From the NCBI GenBank assembly GCA_030537915.1, contig JAUNUZ010000017.1, forward strand, positions 1-13,957: a DNA stretch of 13,957 nucleotides, in the 5' to 3' direction. Both the position numbers and the translations under genes were made by a program. The notes below the pieces were generated by a model. It made no database searches. It saw only the letters and a program-made list of their open reading frames with translations, and was not told the origin of the DNA. The stretch comes from Micrococcales bacterium. GTDB lineage: Bacteria > Actinomycetota > Actinomycetes > Actinomycetales > Dermatophilaceae. Positions 6,312 to 13,957 of the stretch are shown here, piece after piece (the first letter of the stretch is position 1; every line of letters starts with the position of its first letter).

Positions 6312-6755
6312 ATGGCCGCTGTGCAGACTCCCCAACCCAAGTCGCCCGACGCCGGTGCGCAGGAACCGCTCCCGGTGCGGGCCGGTGAGGACGCGTGGAC
6401 GGCCCAGGAGATCGCCGAGATCCGCATCGAGCTGGAGACCGACAAGGAGCGTATCGCCGCCGAGCTACAGGCCTCCGAGTCGGATCTCGAAGGATTGATG
6501 CGCGACTATGGTGGCGGCTCCGGAGACGACTCGGCCGACACCGGCGGTAAGGTCCTCGAGCGTGAGCAGGGTTTGACGCTGACGCAAAACTCCCGCACTC
6601 TGCTGGAGCAGACCAACCGCGCACTAGAGCGGATCGCCTGCGGCAGCTACGGCCGCTGCGAGTCCTGCGAGCAGCCGATCGGCAAGCTGCGACTCCAGGC
6701 CTTCCCGCGTGCGACCCTGTGCGTGTCATGCAAGCAGAAGCAGGAGCGTCGCTGA
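6312..6755 (+). CDS. TraR/DksA family C4 zinc-finger transcription regulator
   Basis: Proteins of this family enter the secondary channel of RNA polymerase and adjust promoter output. The actinobacterial member encoded between divIVA/ileS and lspA is known in Streptomyces, but its exact role is less clear than that of E. coli DksA. The 147-residue product has a Pro-rich N-terminus (1-30) and a helical hairpin (about 30-108) whose tip carries DSADTG (73-78). This aligns with the DxxDxA tip motif of DksA but ends in Gly. A C4 zinc finger follows: C116, C119, C137 and C140 (CESC and CVSC). ATG 6312 is favoured over in-frame ATG 6297 because GAGG (6303-6306) lies 5 nt before it. The 3' end overlaps lspA, indicating an operon with lspA and the rluD-type gene. 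Confidence 0.9.
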   Translation: MAAVQTPQPKSPDAGAQEPLPVRAGEDAWTAQEIAEIRIELETDKERIAAELQASESDLEGLMRDYGGGSGDDSADTGGKVLEREQGLTLTQNSRTLLEQTNRALERIACGSYGRCESCEQPIGKLRLQAFPRATLCVSCKQKQERR

Positions 6756-7390
6756 TCGACACCGACCCCACCCAGCCCCCCGGTTCCCCGGTCTCAGGGC
6801 GAGACCGGCCACGTCGGCCTGCCCTCACGGCTGTTGTCCTCGCCATCGGTGCCCTCGTGTGGGGCCTGGATCAGGCCGCCAAAGCCTGGGCCCTGTCGAC
6901 CCTGACACCCGGTGTGTCCCAGCCACTCTTCGGCCATGTGCTCCAACTGAACCTCCTCTTCAACCCTGGGGCGGCCTTCTCCCTCGGAACGAACATCACC
7001 CCGGTCTTCGCGGCCATCCAGGCCGCAGTCGTCATCGCCGTGGTACTCGTCTCGCGCCGGGTCGGATCGCTGGGGTGGGCGGTGGGGCTCGGGCTCGTCC
7101 TGGGCGGCGCCGCGGGCAATCTCACCGATCGCCTCACCCGACCGCCCGGCTTTGCGCACGGTTGGGTCGTCGACTTCCTGGCGCTGCCGAACTGGCCCGT
7201 GTTCAACCTCGCCGACTCGGCCATCTGCACTGCGGCCGTAGTGCTGGCGATCACGACCTTCCGCGGGATCGGTCTCGACGGGTCGATCTCGACCACGGGC
7301 CGCGACATCGAGGTGTCGGCAGTCGGCCCGACGAGCGAAACCACCCCCCTCGAGGAGGCCGAGAAGGATGCCGAGAAACGACGTGGCTGA
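6728..7390 (+). CDS. lspA: Lipoprotein signal peptidase II (LspA)
   Basis: LspA is the aspartyl protease of the inner membrane that cleaves the signal peptide from diacylated prolipoproteins. The 220-residue product (from ATG 6728) contains the family's motifs in order: LDQAAKAW (48-54), NPGAAFSLG (79-87), [10 protein letters not shown] (126-135) and VVDFL with FNLADSAI (147-166). The catalytic aspartates are D134 and D163. Four membrane helices are predicted from the hydrophobic blocks. A polar tail of about 40 residues follows. The start is uncertain: GTG 6719 and ATG 6728 have no Shine-Dalgarno sequence and lie inside the previous gene. CTG 6752, which overlaps the upstream stop as CTGA, has AGGAG (6742-6746) 5 nt before it. 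The next gene overlaps by 23 nt. Confidence 0.95.
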   Translation: MQAEAGASLIDTDPTQPPGSPVSGRDRPRRPALTAVVLAIGALVWGLDQAAKAWALSTLTPGVSQPLFGHVLQLNLLFNPGAAFSLGTNITPVFAAIQAAVVIAVVLVSRRVGSLGWAVGLGLVLGGAAGNLTDRLTRPPGFAHGWVVDFLALPNWPVFNLADSAICTAAVVLAITTFRGIGLDGSISTTGRDIEVSAVGPTSETTPLEEAEKDAEKRRG

Positions 7391-8330
7391 CGTGCGAAAC
7401 CTCCCCGTCCCCGACGGACTGGAGGGCGAACGCGTCGACGCGGCGCTGGCTCGCCTCTTCGGGCTGTCCCGCACCCGTGCGGCCCAGTTGGCAGCCGATG
7501 GACACGCACTCCTAGGTGGCGTCGTCGTCCGCAAGTCCGACCGGGTCCACGCCGGCTCCTGGCTCGAGGTGACGCTGCCCGACGTGTCGCCGCCGCCGGG
7601 CATCGAGGTCGTTGCCGAGCCCGTTGCGGGCATGCGGATCGTCCACGACGACGACGACCTCGTCGTCGTCGACAAGCCCGTGGGGGTCGCGGCTCACCCA
7701 AGCGTCGGCTGGGTCGGGCCGACCGTCGTCGGCGGCCTCGTCGCGGCCGGCTACCGGATCTCGACGTCCGGGGCGAGCGAGCGGCAGGGGATCGTATCGC
7801 GGCTCGACGTGGGGACCTCGGGCCTCATGGTGGTGGCGAAGAGCGAATACGCGTATTCGCAGCTCAAGAGCGCCTTTCGGAACCGCCGGGTGGACAAGAC
7901 CTATCACGCGCTCGTCCAGGGCCTGCCCGACCCCGTCGTCGGCACGGTCGACGCGCCGATCGGGCGGCACCCGGGCTTCGACTACAAGTACGCGGTGATG
8001 AAGTCGGGCAAGCCGAGCGTCACGCACTACGAGGTCGTCGAGGCTTTCGGCCCCGCCTCGCTCGTCGAGGTCCACCTCGAGACGGGCCGGACCCACCAGA
8101 TTCGGGTCCACATGGCGGCGCTGCGACATCCGTGCGTGGGCGACCCCCTCTACGGCGCCGACCCGACGCTGGCCGTGCGCCTGGGCCTGGAGCGGCAGTG
8201 GCTGCACGCCGTCGGCCTCGGCTTCGAGCACCCCGGCACGGGTGACTACGTCTCGTACTCGAGCACCTACCCCGACGACCTGCAAGGCGCGCTCGACCGA
8301 CTCGCCGACGGAGCGCTCGCGGGACGCTGA
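7368..8330 (+). CDS. rluD: RluA family pseudouridine synthase (RluD/RluC type)
   Basis: These enzymes turn specific uridines in 23S rRNA (RluD: helix 69) into pseudouridine. The 320-residue product has an N-terminal S4 RNA-binding domain (about residues 20-75, from [19 protein letters not shown]). The catalytic domain follows, with [15 protein letters not shown], where D147 is the catalytic aspartate, and YHALVQGLP. The C-terminal motif [20 protein letters not shown] with GDPLYG is complete. ATG 7368 has GAGGAGG (7352-7358) 9 nt upstream and lies inside the end of lspA; GTG 7383 is a less likely alternative. RluD as opposed to RluC or another paralogue is inferred from the S4 domain, length and position after lspA. 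Substrate is not shown by the sequence. Confidence 0.92.
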   Translation: MPRNDVADVRNLPVPDGLEGERVDAALARLFGLSRTRAAQLAADGHALLGGVVVRKSDRVHAGSWLEVTLPDVSPPPGIEVVAEPVAGMRIVHDDDDLVVVDKPVGVAAHPSVGWVGPTVVGGLVAAGYRISTSGASERQGIVSRLDVGTSGLMVVAKSEYAYSQLKSAFRNRRVDKTYHALVQGLPDPVVGTVDAPIGRHPGFDYKYAVMKSGKPSVTHYEVVEAFGPASLVEVHLETGRTHQIRVHMAALRHPCVGDPLYGADPTLAVRLGLERQWLHAVGLGFEHPGTGDYVSYSSTYPDDLQGALDRLADGALAGR

Positions 8331-8344
8331 GCAGCGCCGTCGTG

Positions 8345-8402
8345 CGGGTCCTGCTTGCTGGGTCGTAGGCTGGCGCACCCTGTCAGGACCCGGTCGTAGG
8401 AT
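8345..8402 (+). promoter_or_regulatory. dnaE upstream region: inverted repeat and two -10 candidates
   Basis: A perfect 9-bp inverted repeat, CGGGTCCTG (8345-8353) and CAGGACCCG (8384-8392), encloses 30 nt. A 9-mer direct repeat, GGTCGTAGG, occurs at 8361-8369 and 8392-8400. Each copy runs into a TANNNT -10 candidate: TAGGCT (8366-8371) inside the inverted repeat and TAGGAT (8397-8402) just after it. The dnaE GTG is 91 nt beyond the second box. The Shine-Dalgarno sequence is GAGAG at 8483-8487, 6 nt before GTG. Confidence 0.45.
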
Positions 8403-8493
8403 GCCGGAGTCCGCTCCCACCGGACCGCGGGATTCGCCCGAGCCTGAGCACATGCATGTCGACCTCTACCCACCTCAACCCTGAGAGCCGAGC

Positions 8494-11400
8494 GTGTCGT
8501 CCTCCTCCTTCGTCCACCTGCACTGCCACACCGAGTACTCGATGCTCGACGGGGCCGCACGCATCGACGACCTCACCGCCGAGGCGGCCCGGATGGAGAT
8601 GTCGGCCATCGCCACGACCGACCACGGCTTCATCTTCGGGGCGTATGAGTTCTGGAAGAAGGCGACGAAGAACGGCGTCAAGCCGATCATCGGCATCGAG
8701 GGCTACCTCACCCCGGGCACGCACCGCAGCGACAAGACCCGGGTGAAGTACGGGCCGGGTGGACGCGACGACGTCTCGGGCTCGGGTGCCTACACGCACA
8801 TGACCTTGCTCGCCAAGGACAACGTCGGCATGCACAACCTCTTCCGGCTGTGTTCGCTGGCGAGCCTGGAGGGCTACTACTTCAAACCGCGGATGGACCG
8901 CGAATTGTTGCAGACCTACGGCTCGGGGCTCATCGCCACGACGGGTTGCCCCTCGGGCGAGGTGGCGACCCGGTTGCGGCTCGGGCAATACGACGAGGCG
9001 GTTCAGGCGGCCAGCGACTACCGCGACATCTTCGGCGCGCAGAACTACTACTGCGAGCTCATGGACCACGGCCTCGACATCGAGCGTCGGGTCCAGAAGG
9101 ACCTGCTGCGCCTGGCGCGTCAGCTCGACCTGCCGCTCGTGGCGACCAACGACCTGCACTACACCAAGGCCGAGGACGCAACAGCGCACGCGGCGCTCCT
9201 GTGCGTCCAGTCCGGGTCGACGCTCATGGACCCCAACCGGTTCAAATTCGACGCCGAGGCCTTCTACCTGAAGTCACCGCAGGAGATGCGCCACCTGTGG
9301 CGCGAGCTTCCCGAGGCGTGCGACAACACCCTGGCGATCGCCGAGCGCTGCGAGGTGTCCTTCACCGAGGGCGAGGGGCGCTTCATGCCGCGCTTCCCCT
9401 GCCCACCCGGTGAGGACGAGCGCAGCTGGTTCGTCAAGGAGGTCGAGGGAGGGCTGCACGAGCGCTTCCCCGCCGGTATCCCCGACTACGCCCGCAAGCA
9501 GGCCGACTACGAGGCTCAGGTCATCCTCGACAAGGGATACGCGGGCTACTTCCTCGTCGTCGCCGACTTCATCACCTGGGCCAAGGCCCAGGGCATCCGC
9601 GTCGGGCCCGGTCGTGGCTCGGGCCCGGGCTCGATGTGCGCCTACGCGATGAAGATCACCGACCTCGACCCGATCCGGCACGGCTTGATCTTCGAGCGCT
9701 TCCTCAACCCCGAGCGCATGTCGATGCCCGACTTCGACGTCGACTTCGATGAGCGCCGACGCGGCGAAGTCATCCGCTACGTCACGCAGAAGTACGGCAG
9801 CGAACGGGTGGCGCAGATCGTCACCTACGGCACGATCAAGGCCAAGCAGGCGCTCAAGGACGCGAGCCGGGTCATGGGCTTCCCCTTCGCGATGGGGGAG
9901 CAGCTGACGAAGGCGATGCCGCCGGACGTCATGGGCAAGGGCATCCCGCTGGCCGGCATCTTCGACCCCGAGCACAAGCGGTATGCCGAGGCGGTCGACT
10001 TCCGCGCGCTGCACGATCAGGACCCTGCTGCCCGCGAGATCACGACCACCGCTCTCGGGCTCGAGGGCCTCAAGCGGCAGTGGGGGGTCCACGCCGCAGG
10101 GGTCATCATGAGCAGCGAGCCTCTCATCGACGTCATCCCGATCATGAAGCGGGAGCAGGACGGGCAGATCATCACGCAGTTCGACTACCCGACGTGCGAG
10201 AGCCTCGGGCTGGTCAAGATGGACTTCCTCGGGTTGCGCAACCTGACGATCCTGGATGACGCCATCGAGAACGTGAAGATGAACCGCGACGAGGACATCG
10301 ACCTCGATGTGCTGTCCAAGGATCTGTCCGATCCCAAGACCTACGCGCTGCTCGGGCGCGGTGACACCCTCGGGGTCTTCCAGCTCGACGGCGGCGGGAT
10401 GCGTACGCTGCTGCGGCTCATGCAGCCGGACAACTTCGAGGACATCTCGGCGGCCCTCGCGCTCTACCGGCCCGGGCCCATGGGCGTCAACGCGCACACG
10501 AACTTCGCGCTGCGCAAGAACGGCCGCCAGGAGCCCATCCCGCTCGATCCCCAGCTCAAGGGCAAGCTCCAGCCGGAGATGGTGACCGCTCTCGAGCCGA
10601 TTCTCGGCACGACTCACGGCCTGGTGATCTACCAGGAGCAGGTCATGGAGATCGCCCAGAAGCTCGCGGGATACACGCTGGGCAATGCGGACCTGCTGCG
10701 GCGCGCGATGGGTAAGAAAAAGAAGGAGGTCCTGGACGCCGAGTACCTCCCCTTCTCCGGGGGAATGAAGGCGAACGGCTTCAACGAGGCCTCGATCGCG
10801 GCCCTGTGGGGGGTGCTCGTCCCGTTCTCGGACTACGCCTTCAACAAGGCGCACACCGCGGCCTACGGGCTGGTCAGCTACTGGACCGGCTATCTCAAGG
10901 CGAACTATCCGGCCGAATACATGGCCGCGCTGCTCACCAGCGTCCGCGATGACAAGGACAAGTCCGCGCTCTACCTCGGTGAGTGCCGCCGCATGGGCAT
11001 CACGGTGCTACCGCCGGATGTCAACTCCTCGATCGGCTATTTCGCAGCGGTCGGTGACGACATCCGCTTCGGCCTCGAGGCGATCCGAAATGTCGGGGCG
11101 AATGTCGTCGAGGCGATCGTGCGCACCCGGGCGGAGAAGGGCGCCTTCACCTCGTTCGAGGACTTCTTGCGCAAGGTGCCGGCGCTCGTCTGCAACAAGC
11201 GCACCATCGACTCCCTCATCAAGTCCGGGGCATTCGATTCGCTGGGCCACTCCCGCGCGGGTCTCGTCCGTATCCACGAGCAGTATGTCGACGCCCTGGT
11301 CGAGGAGAAGCGTCACGAGGCCGCCGGTCAGGACTCCCTTTTCGCGGCCTTCACGGGGTTGGACGGGCTCGACGGCCACGACGCGATGCCCGCGCTGCAG

Positions 11401-12108
11401 GCGCTGCCGCCGATTCCGGCCGGGGAGTGGGACAAGTCGACGCTGCTCGCCTTCGAGCGCGAGATGCTCGGTCTCTACGTCTCGGACCATCCGCTTTTCG
11501 GTATCGAACACATCCTGTCGACGCACGCCGACACCTCGATCGCGGCCGTCACGGCGGTGGATCCGGATCAGGCTGTGGGAGCGGACGGCGCGGGTGGGCC
11601 CGGTGGCGGGCGGCCCGAGGGAGCGACGGTCACGATCGCCGGCCTCATCACGGCGTTGCAGCTCAAGCGCACGAAGAAGGGGGACCTCTGGGCGATCGTC
11701 ACCGTCGAGGACCTCGAGGGCGCCATCGAGTGCCTGTTCTTCCCCAAGACGTATATGACGGTTTCGACGATGCTCTCGACCGACACGGTCGTTGTCGTCC
11801 GCGGCCGGGTCAATCGGCGCGATGACACGGTCTCGCTCAACGCCCAGGATCTGACGCTGCCCGACATCACCGAGGGTCCGCGGGGACCGGTCGTCGTCTC
11901 GATGCCGTTGACGCGCGCGACGAACGGCATGGCGCTGCGGATCAAGGACGTGCTGCACGAGCACCCCGGAGCCACTGAGGTCCACGTCAAGCTGACGCAG
12001 CCGGGCCGCACCGTGGTGATGCGCCTGGACGACACCCTGCGGGTGACGGCGTCACCGGCACTTTTCGGCGACCTCAAGGCGCTGCTCGGTCCCGCCTGCC
12101 TGACCTGA
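8494..12108 (+). CDS. dnaE: DNA polymerase III alpha subunit (DnaE1)
   Basis: This is the replicative C-family polymerase. The 1204-residue product has an N-terminal PHP domain whose nine metal-ligand positions, compared with M. tuberculosis DnaE1, all appear present: H10, H12, D19, H44, E69, H102, C152, D220 and H222. This predicts a working PHP 3'-5' proofreading exonuclease. The polymerase core has GPGRGSGPGS (371-380) and the catalytic aspartates D415 and D417 in MPDFDVDFDERR, with D577 in VKMDFLGLRNL. A clamp-binding motif QDSLF is at 946-950. A Gly-rich linker (about 1028-1043) precedes the OB-fold domain and a C-terminal domain. GTG 8494 is the start because the frame is closed by a stop at 8482-8484. 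An opposite-strand gene converges 65 bp beyond the end. Confidence 0.98.
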   Translation: MSSSSFVHLHCHTEYSMLDGAARIDDLTAEAARMEMSAIATTDHGFIFGAYEFWKKATKNGVKPIIGIEGYLTPGTHRSDKTRVKYGPGGRDDVSGSGAYTHMTLLAKDNVGMHNLFRLCSLASLEGYYFKPRMDRELLQTYGSGLIATTGCPSGEVATRLRLGQYDEAVQAASDYRDIFGAQNYYCELMDHGLDIERRVQKDLLRLARQLDLPLVATNDLHYTKAEDATAHAALLCVQSGSTLMDPNRFKFDAEAFYLKSPQEMRHLWRELPEACDNTLAIAERCEVSFTEGEGRFMPRFPCPPGEDERSWFVKEVEGGLHERFPAGIPDYARKQADYEAQVILDKGYAGYFLVVADFITWAKAQGIRVGPGRGSGPGSMCAYAMKITDLDPIRHGLIFERFLNPERMSMPDFDVDFDERRRGEVIRYVTQKYGSERVAQIVTYGTIKAKQALKDASRVMGFPFAMGEQLTKAMPPDVMGKGIPLAGIFDPEHKRYAEAVDFRALHDQDPAAREITTTALGLEGLKRQWGVHAAGVIMSSEPLIDVIPIMKREQDGQIITQFDYPTCESLGLVKMDFLGLRNLTILDDAIENVKMNRDEDIDLDVLSKDLSDPKTYALLGRGDTLGVFQLDGGGMRTLLRLMQPDNFEDISAALALYRPGPMGVNAHTNFALRKNGRQEPIPLDPQLKGKLQPEMVTALEPILGTTHGLVIYQEQVMEIAQKLAGYTLGNADLLRRAMGKKKKEVLDAEYLPFSGGMKANGFNEASIAALWGVLVPFSDYAFNKAHTAAYGLVSYWTGYLKANYPAEYMAALLTSVRDDKDKSALYLGECRRMGITVLPPDVNSSIGYFAAVGDDIRFGLEAIRNVGANVVEAIVRTRAEKGAFTSFEDFLRKVPALVCNKRTIDSLIKSGAFDSLGHSRAGLVRIHEQYVDALVEEKRHEAAGQDSLFAAFTGLDGLDGHDAMPALQALPPIPAGEWDKSTLLAFEREMLGLYVSDHPLFGIEHILSTHADTSIAAVTAVDPDQAVGADGAGGPGGGRPEGATVTIAGLITALQLKRTKKGDLWAIVTVEDLEGAIECLFFPKTYMTVSTMLSTDTVVVVRGRVNRRDDTVSLNAQDLTLPDITEGPRGPVVVSMPLTRATNGMALRIKDVLHEHPGATEVHVKLTQPGRTVVMRLDDTLRVTASPALFGDLKALLGPACLT

Positions 12109-12173
12109 GCCCGCACCCAGCTGACGAAGCCCAGGCCCGCAGCGAGGGTCTCTTGACGGGCGCGAAAGGGCGA
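12109..12173. other. Short gap between convergent dnaE and reductase genes
   Basis: Only 65 bp separate the two stop codons. I found only a weak 5-bp stem (GCCCG/CGGGC with a long loop) and no convincing bidirectional terminator. Confidence 0.4.
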
Positions 12174-13742
12174 TCAGGCTCCTAGTGCCCCGACCGGCGT
12201 CCTGGCGCCCTCCGCCGGGTCGGGACCACCGGCGTGGCGTGCTCGGGCCGCTCGGGCACCGTAGGCACCAGGGTGGCGCCCGGGGGTGGGCAGGCCGGAG
12301 ACGTCAGCGCGGCGCTTGGGCTGCGCCCGCCGCGACATGATGGTCGCGATCGCAGGCAGATGCGCCTGCGTGAGGTAGCGCTGCCAGTCGATCGTCATGA
12401 TGTCGAGCCGGTCGCTCGGCTGCGCGTGCTCGGCCAGGAGGGCCCGGGTGCGAGTGTTCTCGAAGGTCGTGCTCGCGCACGTGTACGGCTGATAGAGGTC
12501 GACGAATCCGCCCATGACGTCCAGGCCTCGCAGCCCTCGCCGCACCGCGGTCCGCGCGGAGGTCAGCATGCCGTCGGGCAGCAGTTCGAGCAGGGCCGCA
12601 GACCGGCTCAGGACGCGGCGCCGGCGGCGCACCCAGCGCGAGAGCGCCTCGGGGTCGCTGAACTGCCACTGGTCGGGGCGGACCTCGTTGCCGTCCTTGT
12701 CGATCCACGGGTGCGCCGCGAAGTAGGTCTGCACCCATTGACGCAGGTCGCCCAGGGTCAGGGGGTTCGACCTGCTGGAGCTGACCTGCAGGTAGTCGAC
12801 ACCGCCGGGCTCCGGGGGAGTCCGTAGCGAGGCGATCGCGGCGCTGACGACGAAGTCGACCGGGATGACGTCGAGCACGTTCTCGGGTTGTCCGGGGAAG
12901 CCGATCAGCCGGCCTTGGGCGTAGGCGGCGATGAGGGGGTCCGCGACCTTGAAGCCGTCGATCCACCCGGGGTACGGATGGTGCAAGGCACTCTCGATGA
13001 TGCTCGGCCGCAGGATCGTCAGACGACGACCGGCCTGGGCCCACATCTCTTCGGCGACGCGCTCGCCCAGCGCTTTGGTCATCGTGTAGGAGTCGGTCCA
13101 ACCGAGCTCGTGCGCGCGCTCGCGACCGGCTTGACGAAGTGCCTTGGTCAGGTCGGCACCCTGTGGGCCGTGTATGCGGGCGAGGCGTCGGCGGGTTTCC
13201 AGGGCTCCGGACAACTCCGCTCGCCAGTCCGCCGCGTGTTCCAGACGCGCCTCCGGGGCCACATCCACTCGCCCCGTCGAGACGTAGCACGTCGAGATGT
13301 GCACGACGTGTGGGTCGTTGCCGGCCCGCTCCAGCGCGCGATAGAGGGCCAGCGGGCCACCGACGTTCGTCGTCAAGGCGCTGTCGATCGGGTCGTCGAA
13401 GGAGACGGACGATGCGCTGTGGACAACGGCGTCGAGGTCGGACGGCAGGGCCGGGACGTCGCGCAGATCGCCCTCTAGGACCCGGACACGGCTGGCGATC
13501 TCGGCGCTGGCGGCCCGCTCCCCTAAACTGTGGCGCCAGGGTCCGAAGACCGGCTTCTTGACCAGTTCGCTCAGGCGTTCGGCGCCCGTGCGCTCGCCCC
13601 GTGGTCGGATGAGAACGCTGATGCGCGCGTTGGTGCTCGACAGCAGCCGCTCGACGATGGCTTGACCCACGAAGCCGGTGGCGCCCGTGACGAGCACGTG
13701 CGGGGTCGGCGACTGGACTGCGGGGGCGGCTTCATGCGGCAA
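12174..13742 (-). CDS. Fatty acyl-CoA reductase-like SDR (male-sterility type NAD-binding protein)
   Basis: The product is an extended short-chain dehydrogenase of the FAR/thioester reductase type. Such proteins reduce acyl-CoA or acyl-carrier thioesters with NAD(P)H to aldehydes or alcohols. Numbered from TTG 13742 (522 residues), it has the Rossmann motif VTGATGFVG (G20, G23, G26) and HISTCYVSTGR near 148-158. The active-site Y219 and K223 lie in SYTMTKALGE, followed by ILRPSIIES and LDVIPVDFV. The C-terminal part, with VDLYQPYTCASTTFENTRTR and IDWQRYLTQAHLP, resembles the FAR C-terminal region. Some actinobacterial relatives continue into a HAD phosphatase and acyltransferase; this one does not. 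The last ~50 residues are low-complexity. TTG 13742 has AGGAG 6 nt upstream (13749-13753); ATG 13838 is the longer alternative. Substrate unknown. It carries a TTA codon (13524-13526). Confidence 0.85.
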   Translation of the reverse strand: MPHEAAPAVQSPTPHVLVTGATGFVGQAIVERLLSSTNARISVLIRPRGERTGAERLSELVKKPVFGPWRHSLGERAASAEIASRVRVLEGDLRDVPALPSDLDAVVHSASSVSFDDPIDSALTTNVGGPLALYRALERAGNDPHVVHISTCYVSTGRVDVAPEARLEHAADWRAELSGALETRRRLARIHGPQGADLTKALRQAGRERAHELGWTDSYTMTKALGERVAEEMWAQAGRRLTILRPSIIESALHHPYPGWIDGFKVADPLIAAYAQGRLIGFPGQPENVLDVIPVDFVVSAAIASLRTPPEPGGVDYLQVSSSRSNPLTLGDLRQWVQTYFAAHPWIDKDGNEVRPDQWQFSDPEALSRWVRRRRRVLSRSAALLELLPDGMLTSARTAVRRGLRGLDVMGGFVDLYQPYTCASTTFENTRTRALLAEHAQPSDRLDIMTIDWQRYLTQAHLPAIATIMSRRAQPKRRADVSGLPTPGRHPGAYGARAARARHAGGPDPAEGARTPVGALGA

Positions 13743-13957
13743 GGCGAACTCCTGGGAGCGCGGAAGGGGTACGGGGGGTGGACCATCGAGCGACCGCGAA
13801 TGTCCAGAACGGATGCGCGGTTCGACCCGCCTCCCCATCGGCCCGCCAGCTTGAGCCCTGAGCGAAAGCCCCTGTTAATAATGGGACTTCGCTGGTCAGA
13901 GCGCCAATCAAGGGTGTCAAAACGGGTCCCCGGCGTGAGCGGGAGCACACCGGCTAT
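13743..13957 (-). promoter_or_regulatory. Upstream region of the reductase gene, with AT-rich promoter candidate
   Basis: No gene is supported here if the reductase starts at 13742. On the minus strand TTGGCG (13907-13902), 18 bp, then CATTAT (13883-13878) is a plausible promoter. A perfect TTGACA (13920-13915) has no matching -10. The same AT-rich patch (13875-13882) could serve a plus-strand promoter running out of the window (TTGAGC at 13851-13856, 19 bp, TAATAA). The direction is not decided by sequence alone. Confidence 0.35.

Noticed and set aside
8401..8484. Small frame in the dnaE leader containing ATG 8452 and ending at 8484
   Set aside because: The ATG is followed after 10 codons by a stop. 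There is no recognisable peptide pattern (no run of regulatory codons, no hairpin tied to it), so a leader peptide is not supported.
9274..10854. A 526-codon open frame on the minus strand inside dnaE
   Set aside because: Long antisense frames are common in high-GC genes. The translation is Arg/Val/Leu/Asp/Glu-rich without domain motifs, and dnaE is conserved across this stretch.
12304..13290. A 328-codon frame on the minus strand overlapping the reductase in another phase
   Set aside because: Its translation is Arg/Pro/Gly-rich and without motifs; the other phase carries the complete SDR motif set.
1..13957. Search by eye for CRISPR arrays, tRNA/rRNA genes, insertion sequences, phage genes or toxin-antitoxin pairs
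   Set aside because: No regularly spaced repeats, cloverleaf-like segments, transposase motifs or terminal inverted repeats with target duplications were seen; the window is a conserved housekeeping region plus one lipid-type oxidoreductase.

Overview
The window is high-GC DNA with actinobacterial gene content and order, most likely from a member of the Micrococcales; the relatives I would look at first are Intrasporangiaceae/Dermatophilaceae (inference from gene order and protein style, no search run). The order ftsQ-ftsZ-pgeF-yggS-sepF-yggT-divIVA, then a TraR/DksA-type zinc-finger gene, lspA, an rluD-type gene and dnaE, is the 3' end of the division and cell wall cluster plus the block that usually follows it in actinobacteria.

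Layout: 1-361 is the C-terminal end of ftsQ. 362-590 is the ftsZ promoter region, followed by ftsZ (591-1907) and a strong hairpin terminator. pgeF and yggS (2011-3563) overlap by four bases and form one unit. sepF (3613-4305) and yggT (4414-4701) follow on the same strand. A 242-bp regulatory-looking gap leads to divIVA (4944-6029), which ends in a hairpin. The zinc-finger gene, lspA and the rluD-type gene (6312-8330) overlap one another and form a tight operon. dnaE (8494-12108) has its own upstream region with an inverted repeat and two candidate -10 boxes. On the opposite strand, converging on dnaE, lies a fatty acyl-CoA reductase-like SDR gene (12174-13742), with its promoter region at the right edge.

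How the genes work together: FtsQ, FtsZ, SepF and YggT act in septum formation, and DivIVA (Wag31-like) directs polar growth. PgeF is linked to correct peptidoglycan composition and YggS to pyridoxal phosphate balance. The downstream block covers lipoprotein maturation (LspA), rRNA modification (RluD type), transcriptional control (zinc-finger protein) and chromosome replication (DnaE1 with an apparently intact PHP proofreading site).

I see no mobile element, CRISPR array, phage gene, toxin-antitoxin pair, tRNA or rRNA, and no clear new multi-gene system. The most unusual items are the DivIVA architecture (eight tandem 11-residue repeats and a 62-residue His/Asp/Glu/Gln/Gly tail without large hydrophobic residues), the regulatory-looking DNA upstream of divIVA and dnaE, two probable leaderless starts, a possible CTG start for lspA, and the stand-alone reductase gene beside dnaE.
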